DNA of 64,000 bases from DATBGZ01 sp036557785 (lineage in GTDB: Bacteria > Actinomycetota > Actinomycetes > Mycobacteriales > Micromonosporaceae). Within the stretch, counting starts at the first letter, position 1; the number at the start of each line of letters is the position of its first letter. The translations under genes were made by a program, and so were the position numbers. The notes below the pieces were generated by a model. The model saw only the letters and a list, made by a program, of their open reading frames with translations, did no database searches and had not been told where the DNA came from. This document shows, piece after piece, positions 16,301-25,638 of this stretch. The stretch covers positions 38,747 through 102,746 of the forward strand of contig DATBGZ010000045.1 in assembly GCA_036557785.1 (NCBI GenBank), written 5' to 3'.

Positions 16301-17008
16301 GTGAAGCTGTCGATCGTCATGCCCGTCTTCAACGAGGCAGCCCGCGTGGCCGAGGCAGTCAAGCAGGTCCTCGACGTCGACTTCCCGTGCGAGGTCGAGT
16401 TGGTCGTCGTCGACGACGGCTCCTCCGACGCCACGCCCGCCATCCTCAGCGCGTTCGACGACGCGCGGATCCGCGTGATCCGTCACCCGCGCAACCGGGG
16501 CAAGGGTGCGGCCGTCCGTACGGGTGCGAACGAGGCTCGCGGTGAGTCGCTGGTGATCCTCGACGCCGACCTGGAGTACGACCCGCGCGACATACCCCGG
16601 CTACTGGAACCCGTACTTGCCGGTCGGGCCGAGGTCGTCTTCGGCAGCCGGCAGTTCGGCAGTCACACCGCGTTCTCCTTCTGGTACGTCCTGGGGAACA
16701 AGCTCGTGACGACGTTCGCCAACGTGGTGTTCAACTGCTACATCTCCGACCTCGAGACCTGCTACAAGCTCATGCCCAGCACGCTGTACCGGGATCTGAG
16801 GGTGAAGTCCAACGGCTTCGGGATGGAGGCCGAGGTCACCGGCAAGCTGCTGCGACGGGGGATCCGCCCGTTCGAGGTGCCGATCTCCTACCAGGCCCGG
16901 ACCCGCGCCGACGGCAAGAAGATCACGTGGATGGACGGCGTCGAGGCGCTCTGGATCATCCTGCGCGAGCGCTTCCGCCGGCCTGCGCGCCGCGCCGCGC
17001 AGCGCTGA
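16301..17008 (+). CDS. Family 2 glycosyltransferase, dolichol/polyprenol-phosphate mannosyltransferase type
   Basis: 235 residues from the GTG at 16301, which has GGGAG 10 nt upstream; an ATG at 16265 is an alternative. The order is that of DPM1-like GT-A enzymes: KLSIVMPVFNEAARV at the N terminus, VVVDDGSSDATPAI, NRGKGAAVRTGA, the acidic ILDADLEYDP metal site, and a C-terminal basic amphipathic end without membrane helices. These enzymes transfer a sugar from a nucleotide donor to polyprenyl phosphate on the inner membrane face, feeding membrane-embedded C-type glycosyltransferases. Two polytopic membrane proteins of that general kind lie directly downstream. An opposing gene appears to overlap its last 408 bp. 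Confidence 0.88.
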   Translation: MKLSIVMPVFNEAARVAEAVKQVLDVDFPCEVELVVVDDGSSDATPAILSAFDDARIRVIRHPRNRGKGAAVRTGANEARGESLVILDADLEYDPRDIPRLLEPVLAGRAEVVFGSRQFGSHTAFSFWYVLGNKLVTTFANVVFNCYISDLETCYKLMPSTLYRDLRVKSNGFGMEAEVTGKLLRRGIRPFEVPISYQARTRADGKKITWMDGVEALWIILRERFRRPARRAAQR

Positions 17009-18466
17009 CTCGCCGCCGGCCCGACGTCGCCCGCCGAAGGCCGCGAGCAGTCCGAGCCCGAGCACGGTGGCACTGGCCGCGAGGCCGATCGGGTCGACGC
17101 CCGGCCCGATGAAGCGGCTCACGAGGTGATCGCCATGGACGAGTTGGTCCGCGTGGTCGACCACCGGCGTCACGGACCAGTCCATCATCGCGGCGTCCCA
17201 GATCGCCTGCTCCTGCGCCGAGGCGGCCCACTCGCCGTACGTCAGTCCGGGCGGACGTACGGCCTCTCCCTCGTGGATCGCCGCGAGCATCCGGTCCTGC
17301 GCGGGGTCGGTCAGCGCCCCCACGAGCTGGACGCCGAGGCTGAGCCCGATCAGTCCCAGGACCCCGGTGACGGCGACGCGGGCTGTGCTCCGGTCCCGGA
17401 GGCCGGCGCTGGCCCGGCGCAGCGCCTCGGTGAGGAACGGGGCCAACGCCGGCATCGCGGGCACGAGAAATCGCGGACCCCAGGTCACCCCGCCGTGCCA
17501 GTCGTGCCAGGCGGCGTACGTCGCGACGCGGTCGACCAGCAGCGCGGCACAGACCAGCGCAAGGACGGGGGAGCGGCGCGCGACCGGTCGCCAGAACAGC
17601 ACGATGACGAGGGCCACGGGTGCGTAGAGGAGCAGCCCGCGCCCGGGCGACGCGACCAGGCCATAGACCCCCGTGGCCCAGGGGTGGCTCCACGCCCGGT
17701 CGGCCGCAAAGCCCTGGTACTGCGTCTGCAGCATCGACCCGTACCGGACCTGGTTGTAGGCCGCCACGATCGCCAGGAACGGCGCGAGCGTCGCGGCGCA
17801 GGCGATCGCGGCACGCAGGAGGTGGGCGGCACGGCGGCCCGGACGCCGCACCCCGGCGACCACGAGCAGCCCGAGTCCGACGACGGGGGCGATGAGCGCG
17901 AGCGAGTCGACTCGCATGACCGCCGCCAACCCGACTCCGGCCCCCACCAGAGCCCCGGCATGAACCGGGCGCCGTGCGGCGCGCTGGATGCCGAGCAGGG
18001 CTAGCGCCACCCCGAGCGCGGTGGCCGGCTCGGTGAAGCTCGTGGCCGCGTACGGGAGCAGGGGCGTGGCGAGCGCCACGGCGAGCCCGACCGCGACGCC
18101 GAGCCGGGGTCCCGCGCCGCGACCGCGGGCGAGGAGAAAGACGACCACGGCGATCGCCGCGAGGATCACCGGGTTGATCAGGGCGTCGACACCCGTGGCG
18201 GTCACGGGCAGGTAGCGGGCCAGGTACTCGCCGACGGCCATGAGCACCGGCATGCCGATGCCGTAGGCGGCGTAGGGCGTGCTCAGACCCAGCGGGTCGT
18301 CATGGACCAGGAAGGTGTGGTCGGCGACCATGCTGTGGGCAACCTGCGCCATGACGTAACCGTCGTAACTCCAGATCCCCGGCCTCGAGACCAGGACGCC
18401 GATCGCGAGCACGGCCACGCCCAGCCCGATCCCGTGGCGGGCCGGGGCCCTGGGCGGATCGATCAT
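16601..18466 (-). CDS. Polytopic membrane glycosyltransferase-like protein with an antisense tail
   Basis: Starting at the ATG at 18466 (MIDPPRAPAR), the first 485 residues hold about ten hydrophobic helices. They include SRPGIWSYDGYVMAQVAHSM and the loops LQTQYQGFAADRAWSHPW and WHDWHGGVTWGPRFLVPA, a layout like GT39/GT87-type polyprenol-linked glycosyltransferases. Beyond about 17010 the frame continues without a stop to 16601, but that tail (about 136 residues) is exactly antisense to the GT2 gene and has no membrane or domain character. The natural stop was probably lost, or is hidden by a sequence error. The functional part is probably 17010-18466. The protein would lie in the same surface-glycan pathway as its neighbours. 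Confidence 0.6.
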   Translation of the reverse strand: MIDPPRAPARHGIGLGVAVLAIGVLVSRPGIWSYDGYVMAQVAHSMVADHTFLVHDDPLGLSTPYAAYGIGMPVLMAVGEYLARYLPVTATGVDALINPVILAAIAVVVFLLARGRGAGPRLGVAVGLAVALATPLLPYAATSFTEPATALGVALALLGIQRAARRPVHAGALVGAGVGLAAVMRVDSLALIAPVVGLGLLVVAGVRRPGRRAAHLLRAAIACAATLAPFLAIVAAYNQVRYGSMLQTQYQGFAADRAWSHPWATGVYGLVASPGRGLLLYAPVALVIVLFWRPVARRSPVLALVCAALLVDRVATYAAWHDWHGGVTWGPRFLVPAMPALAPFLTEALRRASAGLRDRSTARVAVTGVLGLIGLSLGVQLVGALTDPAQDRMLAAIHEGEAVRPPGLTYGEWAASAQEQAIWDAAMMDWSVTPVVDHADQLVHGDHLVSRFIGPGVDPIGLAASATVLGLGLLAAFGGRRRAGGESALRGAARRPAEALAQDDPERLDAVHPRDLLAVGAGPGLVGDRHLERADPPSQQLAGDLGLHPEAVGLHPQIPVQRAGHELVAGLEVGDVAVEHHVGERRHELVPQDVPEGERGVTAELPAAEDDLGPTGKYGFQ

Positions 18467-18588
18467 CGCGGCTCCGGAGGGGTTGTTCGGGCGGCTGACC
18501 TGCCCGCGCACCCTAACGCGCCGACCAGTATCCTTCAGCGTCGCGTTGTCCCGACGCGGTCGCTGCAGTGTGGTTGGCGAGGGTGGGA

Positions 18589-20514
18589 ATGCCAGCAGCC
18601 CTTCGAGCCGGAGCGAGGGTCCGCGCGCTCGGGACGGTGCTGCGTACCCGCCCCGCGGCAGGGTCCACGCGCCGACCGGTCGCCCGGGAGGCGCTGGTTG
18701 TGGTGCTCGCCGGGTTTGCCATCGCGGTGGCGATGACCTGGCCGGCTCTGCGCCACCCGACCCGCACGCTGCCGCACGACCTGGTCGACCCCGCGCTGAT
18801 GGGCTGGGAGGCACGCTGGGGCGCCCACGCCCTGCTGCACGACCCCGGCCAGCTCTTTCAGGGCAACGTGTTCCACCCCGAAGTGGACAGTTACGCCTTT
18901 TCGGACACCCTGCTGGGCTACTGGCCGCTGGCCATCTTCGGTCATGGCGTCGCTGGGGCGATTCTGACCGTGAACCTTATCTATGTCTTCGCCTGCGCGC
19001 TCGCGACGATCGGTGGGTATGCGCTGGCCCGCCAGCTCGGCGCCAGCCGGCTCGGCTCGACCGTGGCTGGCCTTGCCGTTGCGTACGCGCCCTGGCGGCT
19101 GGGCCACGTCGGGCACCTGCACGTGATCTCCACCGGTGGCATCATGCTCTGCCTCGCCATGCTCGCCCGGGGGCACGGCTTCTCGATCAAGGACGGCCCG
19201 CGACCAGCCCGCACCCGGCCGGTGTGGATCGTCGCCGGTTGGCTGGTCGCGGCCTGGCAGATGACGATCGGGTTCGGCATCGGGCTCGTCTTCGCCTACG
19301 TCCTGGCCGCGCTCGGCGTGCTCGTCCTCGTGCTGTGGTGGCGGCGGGGCCGGCCCGTGGTGCGACGGCGGGTGCTGCTGGCCAACCTCGGCGGTGGGCT
19401 GATGTTCGGAGCCGTCTGCGTGTTCATGGCGCTGCCGTACCTGCGCGTGATCGACGCCCATCCCAATGCCCGCCGCGGCATCCTCGAGCTCGAGTACTAC
19501 TCGCCGCCGCTCAACGGCTTCCTCACCGGGCCGAACGCGGCGCTGCTGTGGCGCCACGACGTGTTCGGGCTGCGGGCGGCATTGCCGGTGCCGGACGAGA
19601 TGACGCTGCTGCCCGGGATCACGCTCTACCTGCTCGCCGGGCTCGGTGTCGCCCTGTCGGTCTGGCCCAGGCGCTGGCGGTGGGGGCTGGGCATCGGCGT
19701 GGTGGTCAGCATCGTGCTGGGCATGGGCACGAACATCCCGCCCGGTGGCTGGCTGTCCTACCTGCTGCTCTACCAACTGCCCGGGTGGGACGGGCTGCGT
19801 ACGCCGGGGCGCCTGGTGGTCTGGACGACGCTGCTACTCGCCCTGCTCGCGGCCGGCGCGGTCACCGCGGTGACCGAGCGGCTGGGACGTACTACCACCG
19901 CCGCGGCCGGGCGCACACCGCACGCGAATGGCGCGGCGGTGTCGCGCCTGACCCGCTCGTCGCCGCTGGGCGGGCGGGTCTCCGCAGAGACCTGGCGCAC
20001 TCTCCTCGCGCGGCTACGGCCGGCGGCCGCGCGACTGCGTCCGCTCGCGTCGCAGTTGCGTCCGTACCGTGGTCACGCCGTCGGCGTCCTCGCCATCGCC
20101 CTGGTGCTGGTCGAGGGGCTCAGCGTGATCCCGCACATCCCGGTGCCGCCCGCCCCCGCGGCGCTGACCTCGGCGCAGGCCGCCACGGTCAGGCCACCGC
20201 TGCTCGTGCTGCCCAGCGACCAGAACGTGGACGCGCTGGTGATGCTCTGGTCCACCGACGGTTTCCCGCAGATGGTCAACGGCAACTCGGGCTTCACGCC
20301 GGCGAGCCAGGCCGAGATCCGGGCCGGGACCTACTCCTTCCCCGATCCGGCCAGTGTCGCGCTGCTGCGCCGGTACGGCGTCCGGACGGTGGTGGTGCTC
20401 CGCGACCGCATCCTGGGAACGCCGTGGGCGGGTGCTGCCTCGGACACCGCGCTGGACGGCCTCGGCATCACCCGCGTCGACATCGACGACGCCGTGGTCT
20501 ACACGCTCAGTTGA
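18589..20514 (+). CDS. Polytopic membrane protein, YfhO/GT39-like
   Basis: 641 residues from the ATG at 18589, preceded by GAGGGTGGGA; a GTG seven codons upstream is possible. About eleven hydrophobic helices span residues 35-430. The long first periplasmic loop contains LPHDLVDPALMGWEARWGAH and FQGNVFHPEVDSYAF. Later comes DGLRTPGRLVVWTTLL. A soluble outer domain (about 530-641) closes the protein: FPQMVNGNSGFTP and YGVRTVVVLRD. This is the layout of bacterial YfhO-like and other lipid-linked sugar transferases. It is divergent from the preceding membrane glycosyltransferase gene, with 122 nt between them. The donor and acceptor are unknown. Confidence 0.65.
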   Translation: MPAALRAGARVRALGTVLRTRPAAGSTRRPVAREALVVVLAGFAIAVAMTWPALRHPTRTLPHDLVDPALMGWEARWGAHALLHDPGQLFQGNVFHPEVDSYAFSDTLLGYWPLAIFGHGVAGAILTVNLIYVFACALATIGGYALARQLGASRLGSTVAGLAVAYAPWRLGHVGHLHVISTGGIMLCLAMLARGHGFSIKDGPRPARTRPVWIVAGWLVAAWQMTIGFGIGLVFAYVLAALGVLVLVLWWRRGRPVVRRRVLLANLGGGLMFGAVCVFMALPYLRVIDAHPNARRGILELEYYSPPLNGFLTGPNAALLWRHDVFGLRAALPVPDEMTLLPGITLYLLAGLGVALSVWPRRWRWGLGIGVVVSIVLGMGTNIPPGGWLSYLLLYQLPGWDGLRTPGRLVVWTTLLLALLAAGAVTAVTERLGRTTTAAAGRTPHANGAAVSRLTRSSPLGGRVSAETWRTLLARLRPAAARLRPLASQLRPYRGHAVGVLAIALVLVEGLSVIPHIPVPPAPAALTSAQAATVRPPLLVLPSDQNVDALVMLWSTDGFPQMVNGNSGFTPASQAEIRAGTYSFPDPASVALLRRYGVRTVVVLRDRILGTPWAGAASDTALDGLGITRVDIDDAVVYTLS

Positions 20515-20661
20515 CGCGGCCCCGTCATGGCTCGCGCCGTCAGTCCAGTGCATCCAGAAGCGCCTTCTCATCGATTCGCCGGTGCTGACCCCCGGTGTCG
20601 CGGGTCACGGTCGTGGGGGCGGCGCTTGGGCCTGAGCCGGCGCTACGGCGAGGATGGGCCG

Positions 20662-21321
20662 GTGACCTCCCTCGCCGCGGTCCTCTTCGACATGGACGGC
20701 ACGCTCGTCGACACCGAGAAGCTGTGGGACATCGCGCTGCGCGAGCTTGCCGCCCGCAGTGGCGGCGTGCTCTCCGACACCGCGCGCACCGCGATGATCG
20801 GGTCGTCGGCGGCGCAGACCATGGCCCTGCTCCGCGCCGACCTCGGTGTGCCCGACCTCGATGTCGAGGCCGCCAACGGATGGCTCGAGACCCGGGTGCG
20901 GGAGCTCTTCGCGGAGGGCATGCCGTGGCTGCCCGGCGCCACCGAGCTGCTCCGTGCCGTACGGAGCGCGGGCATCCCGACCGCCCTGGTCACCAACACG
21001 GGCCGAGGACTCGTGGACGTCGCGCTGCGCACGCTCGGCGCCGCCAACTTCGACGCCCTGTGCTGTGGCGACGAGGTGGCGTTCTGCAAACCCCACCCGG
21101 AGCACTACCTCGCGGCGGCCAGGGCCCTGGGCGTGCACCCGGCCCGGTGCGTCGCGATCGAGGACTCGCCGGCCGGTCTGGCGAGCGCCCGGGCCGCCGG
21201 ATGCGTGCTGGTCGCCGTCCCCAACGAGATCCCGCTCTCCGCCGCAGACCTCGTTGGAGCGACCGTACGGTCGAGCCTGGCCGAGGTCGACCTGGCCCTG
21301 CTGCGTGCGCTCGTGGCCTGA
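20662..21321 (+). CDS. HAD-superfamily hydrolase, phosphoglucomutase/phosphatase-like
   Basis: 219 residues from the GTG at 20662. HAD motif I is FDMDGTLVDTE (residues about 9-19), motif II is the threonine in ALVTNTGRG, motif III is the lysine in FCKPHPEHY, and motif IV is the acidic pair in VAIEDSPAGLASARAAG. The cap of four or five helices sits between motifs I and II, the C1 type of beta-phosphoglucomutase and small sugar-phosphate phosphatases. The substrate cannot be told from sequence. The gene stands alone and converges with the flavoprotein gene that follows. Confidence 0.88.
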   Translation: MTSLAAVLFDMDGTLVDTEKLWDIALRELAARSGGVLSDTARTAMIGSSAAQTMALLRADLGVPDLDVEAANGWLETRVRELFAEGMPWLPGATELLRAVRSAGIPTALVTNTGRGLVDVALRTLGAANFDALCCGDEVAFCKPHPEHYLAAARALGVHPARCVAIEDSPAGLASARAAGCVLVAVPNEIPLSAADLVGATVRSSLAEVDLALLRALVA

Positions 21322-21377
21322 CCCGCCCGGCGACACTCACCGCTGACATGCACCCGAGTGCACGGATCAGGACTGGA

Positions 21378-23009
21378 CTATGCCTGCGCCGCCAGGTCGG
21401 AGAGTACAGCTCGTGCGGCGTTGCGGCCGTTGAGGGCGATGACGCTTCCGGCCGGGTGGGTCGCGGCGCCGCACAGGTAGACCCCCGGTACGTCCGTGCG
21501 TGCGCTCAGGCGCTGCTCCCACATCTGGTCGGGCCGCACCTCGCCTTGGAAGATGTGCCCGCCGGTCAGGCCGACGCGCGATTCGATGTCGGGCGGCCCG
21601 AGCACCTCGTAGCTCTCCAGGCAGTCGGCGAAGTCGGGCGCCCAGCGGCTCACGAGATCGATGAACTGATTCGCGACCTCCTCGCGCCGCGCCTCCCAGC
21701 CGTCACCGGCGAGGGCATAGGGCGCGTACTGGCCGAAGATGCTCATGAGATGCCGGCCTTCGGGCGCGGGCGACGGGTCGTGGCCGGTCTGCACGTACAT
21801 CTCGCCGAAGCCCACCGCCGGCTCGCCCACGTCGCAGCTCTCGAAGCAGCGCTGCGCGTCCTCCAGCCCGGTCGTCACGTCGACGACACCCTTGGCCCAG
21901 AACGTATCCGACGGAGCGGCGGTCCACGACGGCAGCCGATGCAGGGCCGCGTTGAACTTCACCACCGGGCTGCGGATGTCCCACGCTTCCAGCCGGGCGC
22001 GGTAGGCGGCCGGTACCGTGTCGGCCGGCAGCATCGCGAGCAGCCGTTTGGGATCGGCGTTGCTCACCACGCGGGTGGCGCGGATGAGCGTGCCGTCCTC
22101 GAGCCGTACGCCCTCGCCGGGAAGCACCTCGGCGACCGGGACACCGGTGGCGAGCACCGCGCCGGCCTCTCGCGCGGCGTCGGCGATCGCGAAGCTCACC
22201 ATGCCCATGCCGCCACGGACGTAGCCCCAGACCGCGCCGACGCCGAGCACTTCGCCGGAGAAGTGCATGAGCTTCACCGCCGCGGTGCCCGGGTCCTTCG
22301 GGCCGGCGTAGGTGCCGATCACCCCCTGACCAAAGAGCGCATCCTTGAGCCGCTGGTCGGAGACGAACTCGTCGAGGACGTCCGAGATGGACGCTTCGAA
22401 GACAGCGTCACGCATGAGTTGCTCACCGCCGAGCAGCTCCTCGAGCTGCTCCCGGGTAGGTGAGTCACCCGACCATGTGTCGCGCGCGCCCTTGCGGAGC
22501 CGGATCCGGATCTGGTCGAAGAAGTCCTCGTAGGCGAAGTAGCCGTCGATATCCTTCGCGGTGAAGCCGAGCTCCTTGAGCCCGGCCAGCGTCCGGTCGT
22601 GGTCCATCCACTGCGCAAAGGCGGTGCCGTCGTCGAAGGGTACCCAGAGCTGAGGATCGGCGAGGTATACCTCCAACCCGCGCTCGTAGAGGCGCAGGTC
22701 GGCCGCCACCGTCTCGTCGAGCAGGCCGATGACGTAGGCGCAGGGGCTGATCACGTAACGCTGGTCGGGGAAGGGGCGCTCCAGCGTGCATGCCCCGCCC
22801 AGCCGGCTGCGCGCCTCCAGCACGAGCACGGACTGACCGGCCCGGGCCAGGTAGGCCGCGCACGTCAGTCCATTGTGACCACCGCCGACCACCACGACGT
22901 CCCAGTGCCGAGCCGCCAGCTCGCGCACCGGCGCAGGCAGCCCGATCTCGCCCAGTTTCTCCGCGATATCACCAGTCCCACCCACGCTTCGCCCTCCCAA
23001 CGCGCTCAC
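21378..23009 (-). CDS. Phytoene-desaturase-like FAD oxidoreductase (second of the catabolic regulon)
   Basis: 543 residues from the GTG at 23009, which overlaps the aminotransferase stop as GTGA, so the two are coupled. The FAD-binding motif is VVVVGGGHNGLTCAAYLARA followed by LVLEARSRLGGACTLERPF. Middle blocks include FGQGVIGTYAGPKDPGTAAV and GYVRGGMGMVSFAIADAA. The C terminus closes the FAD site with YLCGAATHPAGSVIALNGRNA. This group includes PYROXD2-like and carotenoid-desaturase-like enzymes that oxidise C-C or C-N bonds. The context (amine aminotransferase, Rieske oxygenase, polyamine-type importer) favours an amine or betaine-related substrate over a carotenoid; no other carotenoid gene is present. 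It is a paralogue of the flavoprotein starting at 27260. Confidence 0.82.
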   Translation of the reverse strand: MSALGGRSVGGTGDIAEKLGEIGLPAPVRELAARHWDVVVVGGGHNGLTCAAYLARAGQSVLVLEARSRLGGACTLERPFPDQRYVISPCAYVIGLLDETVAADLRLYERGLEVYLADPQLWVPFDDGTAFAQWMDHDRTLAGLKELGFTAKDIDGYFAYEDFFDQIRIRLRKGARDTWSGDSPTREQLEELLGGEQLMRDAVFEASISDVLDEFVSDQRLKDALFGQGVIGTYAGPKDPGTAAVKLMHFSGEVLGVGAVWGYVRGGMGMVSFAIADAAREAGAVLATGVPVAEVLPGEGVRLEDGTLIRATRVVSNADPKRLLAMLPADTVPAAYRARLEAWDIRSPVVKFNAALHRLPSWTAAPSDTFWAKGVVDVTTGLEDAQRCFESCDVGEPAVGFGEMYVQTGHDPSPAPEGRHLMSIFGQYAPYALAGDGWEARREEVANQFIDLVSRWAPDFADCLESYEVLGPPDIESRVGLTGGHIFQGEVRPDQMWEQRLSARTDVPGVYLCGAATHPAGSVIALNGRNAARAVLSDLAAQA

Positions 23010-24397
23010 GGTACCTCCACTGTGGACTGACTTTGCAGGGCCGCTGCCATCGTCTCGAGGTTGGTCACGAAGCACCGCACATCCTCCGTGGTGTGCTGCA
23101 CCGAGACCGTCCACTGTTCACACTTGCCCCAGGGAGGCAGGAAGACGCCACCGTTGTGCTGGTAGATCCAGTGGGCATTGCCCCACTGGTCGGGATAACT
23201 CAGGAAGTCCCGGTAGTCGTGCAACTGTTCATGGAAGATGACCGCGCCCTTGGCCCCGAACGCCTGCACGTATCCCGGCATGCCGTACCGCTCGAGGATG
23301 GACCGCGCCCCGCTGACCATGATGTCCCGCAGTCGGTCGAAGTGCCGGTAGGCCTCGTCGGTGAGGACCTCGGTCACCACAGCCCGGGCCGCAGCCATGG
23401 TCAACGGGTTGCCGTTGAACGTCCCGACCTGCTCGTACGTACCGTCGGCGACCAGGGCCATGAGCTCACGGGTGCCGCCGATCGCGCCGCAGGGCAGACC
23501 CCCGCCCAGTGCCTTGGCCAGGCAGATAAGGTCGGGGGTGACGCCGGACCATTCGACGGCACCGCCTGCGGCGATGCCGAAGCCGGTCTTCACCTCGTCA
23601 AAGGCCAGGTAGGCCCGGTGCTGGTGCAGGATGTCCCGCAGCCCGGCCAGGTAGCCCGGCGGTGCCGGGATCAGCCCGATGTTCATCATCACCGGTTCGA
23701 CGATCATGCCCGCGACCTGGTCGCGGTACTCGGACAGCACGCGCTCGACCGCCGCCAGGTCACCAAACGGCACGACCACGGTCAGGTCGGTCATGGCGCG
23801 GGGCACCGCGGTGCCGACCGGCACGGTATTGGGCCGGGAGGCCGGACCGATATCGTCGGGGGACGGGTAGACCGAGACCTGCACGCTGTCGTGGTGCCCG
23901 TGGTACGTGCCCTCCACCTTGATGACCACCGGCCGGCCCGTCGCGACCCGCATGATGTGGATGGCGTCCATTGTGGACTCTGTACCGGAGTTGTTGTACC
24001 GCCACATCGGCAGCTCGAAGCGCCGGGCCAGCTCACGCGCCACCACGACCGCGTCGCGCACCGGCTGAGCGAAGTGGGTGCCTCTGCGGACCCGGTCGGA
24101 GACGGCCGCCACGATCGCGGGGTGGGCGTGCCCGCACAGGTTCACGCCGAAGCCGCCATGCAGGTCCACATAGGAGTTCCCATCGACGTCGAGGATCCGG
24201 GAGCCCTCACCGCGGTCGATCCACACGGTGCCCGGCGGTGCGTCCTGCCAGCTCGAGGTGACCCCGCCGGCCAGCACGTCGCTGCACTCCGCCCGCAGCC
24301 GCTGGGAGCGCTGCGTCCTGGCGAGGAAGAGCTTCTCCTGTTCGGCGATGAGCCGGTCGAGAATGTCGGGGTAGGACGGCACCACGGGGGCGGGCAT
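23006..24397 (-). CDS. Class III aminotransferase, glutamate-1-semialdehyde-aminomutase-like
   Basis: 463 residues. Key blocks: ILDVDGNSYVDLHGGFGVNL, the HAHPAIVAAV segment, NNSGTESTMDAIHIMRVATG for PLP phosphate contact, VKVEGTYHGHHDS, the aspartate in LAFDEVKTGFGIAAGG, and the Schiff-base lysine in LICLAKALGGGLPCGAIGG. These are the marks of class III omega-aminotransferases. The aminomutase HemL is related, but the operon has no haem genes. It is the third gene of a minus-strand operon (flavoprotein, Rieske oxygenase, this gene, flavoprotein). A transfer of the terminal amino group of the imported compound is the likely role. It overlaps the following gene by 4 nt and lies 47 nt after the Rieske gene. 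Confidence 0.85.
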   Translation of the reverse strand: MPAPVVPSYPDILDRLIAEQEKLFLARTQRSQRLRAECSDVLAGGVTSSWQDAPPGTVWIDRGEGSRILDVDGNSYVDLHGGFGVNLCGHAHPAIVAAVSDRVRRGTHFAQPVRDAVVVARELARRFELPMWRYNNSGTESTMDAIHIMRVATGRPVVIKVEGTYHGHHDSVQVSVYPSPDDIGPASRPNTVPVGTAVPRAMTDLTVVVPFGDLAAVERVLSEYRDQVAGMIVEPVMMNIGLIPAPPGYLAGLRDILHQHRAYLAFDEVKTGFGIAAGGAVEWSGVTPDLICLAKALGGGLPCGAIGGTRELMALVADGTYEQVGTFNGNPLTMAAARAVVTEVLTDEAYRHFDRLRDIMVSGARSILERYGMPGYVQAFGAKGAVIFHEQLHDYRDFLSYPDQWGNAHWIYQHNGGVFLPPWGKCEQWTVSVQHTTEDVRCFVTNLETMAAALQSQSTVEVP

Positions 24398-24444
24398 CTT
24401 CAGTCACCAGCTTGGTCGCGGGGTTGGGATTCGTGGGAGGGCTG

Positions 24445-25638
24445 TCAGCGGGTGGGCATGGCGGCGGTGGTGGACTCCGGCAGCCGTCCGTCGAGGTAGG
24501 CGCGGGCCACCACGGCGACGGCCTGGAACGTGGCATCCTCGTTCTCGGGAGAGAACGGACCGGGCCGGTAGCCACGTGATGTGACGCCCCGCTGCACCGC
24601 CTCGCACGCGGCCCAGTCCTGGCGGTTCGTGAGGTCCCAGAAGTCCACGGCGTAGGCGGGGTCGAAGTCGGCCCGCCCCACGACCTCGGGCGGGAACAGC
24701 CACTCGCAGACGACGTGTGTGCGGTCCGCGGCGAGCGGCTCCAACGTGTGGATCATCACGTAGTCGGGATGGGCGCTGATGAGCAAGTTCGGCCAGAGCT
24801 GGACATACTGCACCGCCCGCCGCAGCGTCCCGGCGATCGCCCGCATCGGCTCGCTGCCGGAGAGCCCGTCCAGCGACATGGTCTGCGCGCCCTCGACCAG
24901 CTCCATGCTCCCGCCCACCCAGAGCCCGTCCGGGCAGTAGTTGGAGCCGCTGTCGGGCGGGGAGACGCGGCATAGCTCGGGGTGGATGGTGGAGCAGTGG
25001 TAGCACTCCTGGTAGTTCTCGACCGCCAGCTTCCAATTGGCCCGCAGCTCGTAGGAGTGGCTGGCCGCGACCACGAGCCGGTCGAGCTCGTAAGGTCTCA
25101 GGATGTCGTCGAGCCCTGCCGTGTAGCGCTCCACGGGTGGGGCCACACCGTCCACATTGACCAGTACGAAGCCATGCCACTCGGCCACCCTGGCGCTCGT
25201 GAGGGAAAGCTCGTCCTTCGAGGCGAACGCGTCGCGGTGTTCGTGGGGGACCTTGTGCAGGCTACCGTCGAGGTCGAAGACCCAGCTGTGGTAGGGGCAG
25301 GTGATGAAGCGCCCCGTCGTGCTGGCACCGCACGCGAGCAACTCGTGGCCGCGATGCCGGCAGACGTTGAAGAAGCCGTGCAGCACACCCTGCTCGTCGC
25401 GGACCAGCAGGACCGAGTCGTCACCCACCTTGACGGCACGGCGGCTGCGGGGCTCGGCGACCTCGGCGGACCTTCCTACGCAGACCCATCCGCCCGCGAA
25501 GAGCACGCGGCGCTCCCACTCGAGCACCGACTCGTCGGCATAGCCGGCGGCTGGCAGCATCCGTCCCGAGCCGGAAAGGCTCGCCCGTACCGCGTCGAGA
25601 TCCAAGGGCGCGGGACCATTGCGCTGGCTCGCGATCAT
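24445..25638 (-). CDS. Rieske non-haem iron oxygenase, large subunit
   Basis: 397 residues from the ATG at 25638, which overlaps the stop of the upstream flavoprotein as ATGA. The Rieske [2Fe-2S] motif is CRHRGHELLACGASTTGRF followed by ITCPYHSW (about residues 90-117). The mononuclear iron motif is VENYQECYHCSTIHPELCR, with the third ligand probably the aspartate in YAVDFWDLTNRQDW. The family resembles glycine-betaine, stachydrine or carnitine oxygenases, which demethylate or hydroxylate quaternary amines. No reductase or dedicated ferredoxin gene is nearby, so electrons must come from an unlinked partner. The neighbours (polyamine-type importer, BetI-like repressor) support an amine substrate; the exact compound is unknown. 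Confidence 0.87.
   Translation of the reverse strand: MIASQRNGPAPLDLDAVRASLSGSGRMLPAAGYADESVLEWERRVLFAGGWVCVGRSAEVAEPRSRRAVKVGDDSVLLVRDEQGVLHGFFNVCRHRGHELLACGASTTGRFITCPYHSWVFDLDGSLHKVPHEHRDAFASKDELSLTSARVAEWHGFVLVNVDGVAPPVERYTAGLDDILRPYELDRLVVAASHSYELRANWKLAVENYQECYHCSTIHPELCRVSPPDSGSNYCPDGLWVGGSMELVEGAQTMSLDGLSGSEPMRAIAGTLRRAVQYVQLWPNLLISAHPDYVMIHTLEPLAADRTHVVCEWLFPPEVVGRADFDPAYAVDFWDLTNRQDWAACEAVQRGVTSRGYRPGPFSPENEDATFQAVAVVARAYLDGRLPESTTAAMPTR

Noticed and set aside
21349..21362. TGCAC/GTGCA hairpin between the HAD and flavoprotein genes as terminator
   Set aside because: The stem is only 5 bp with a 4-nt loop; too weak to support.
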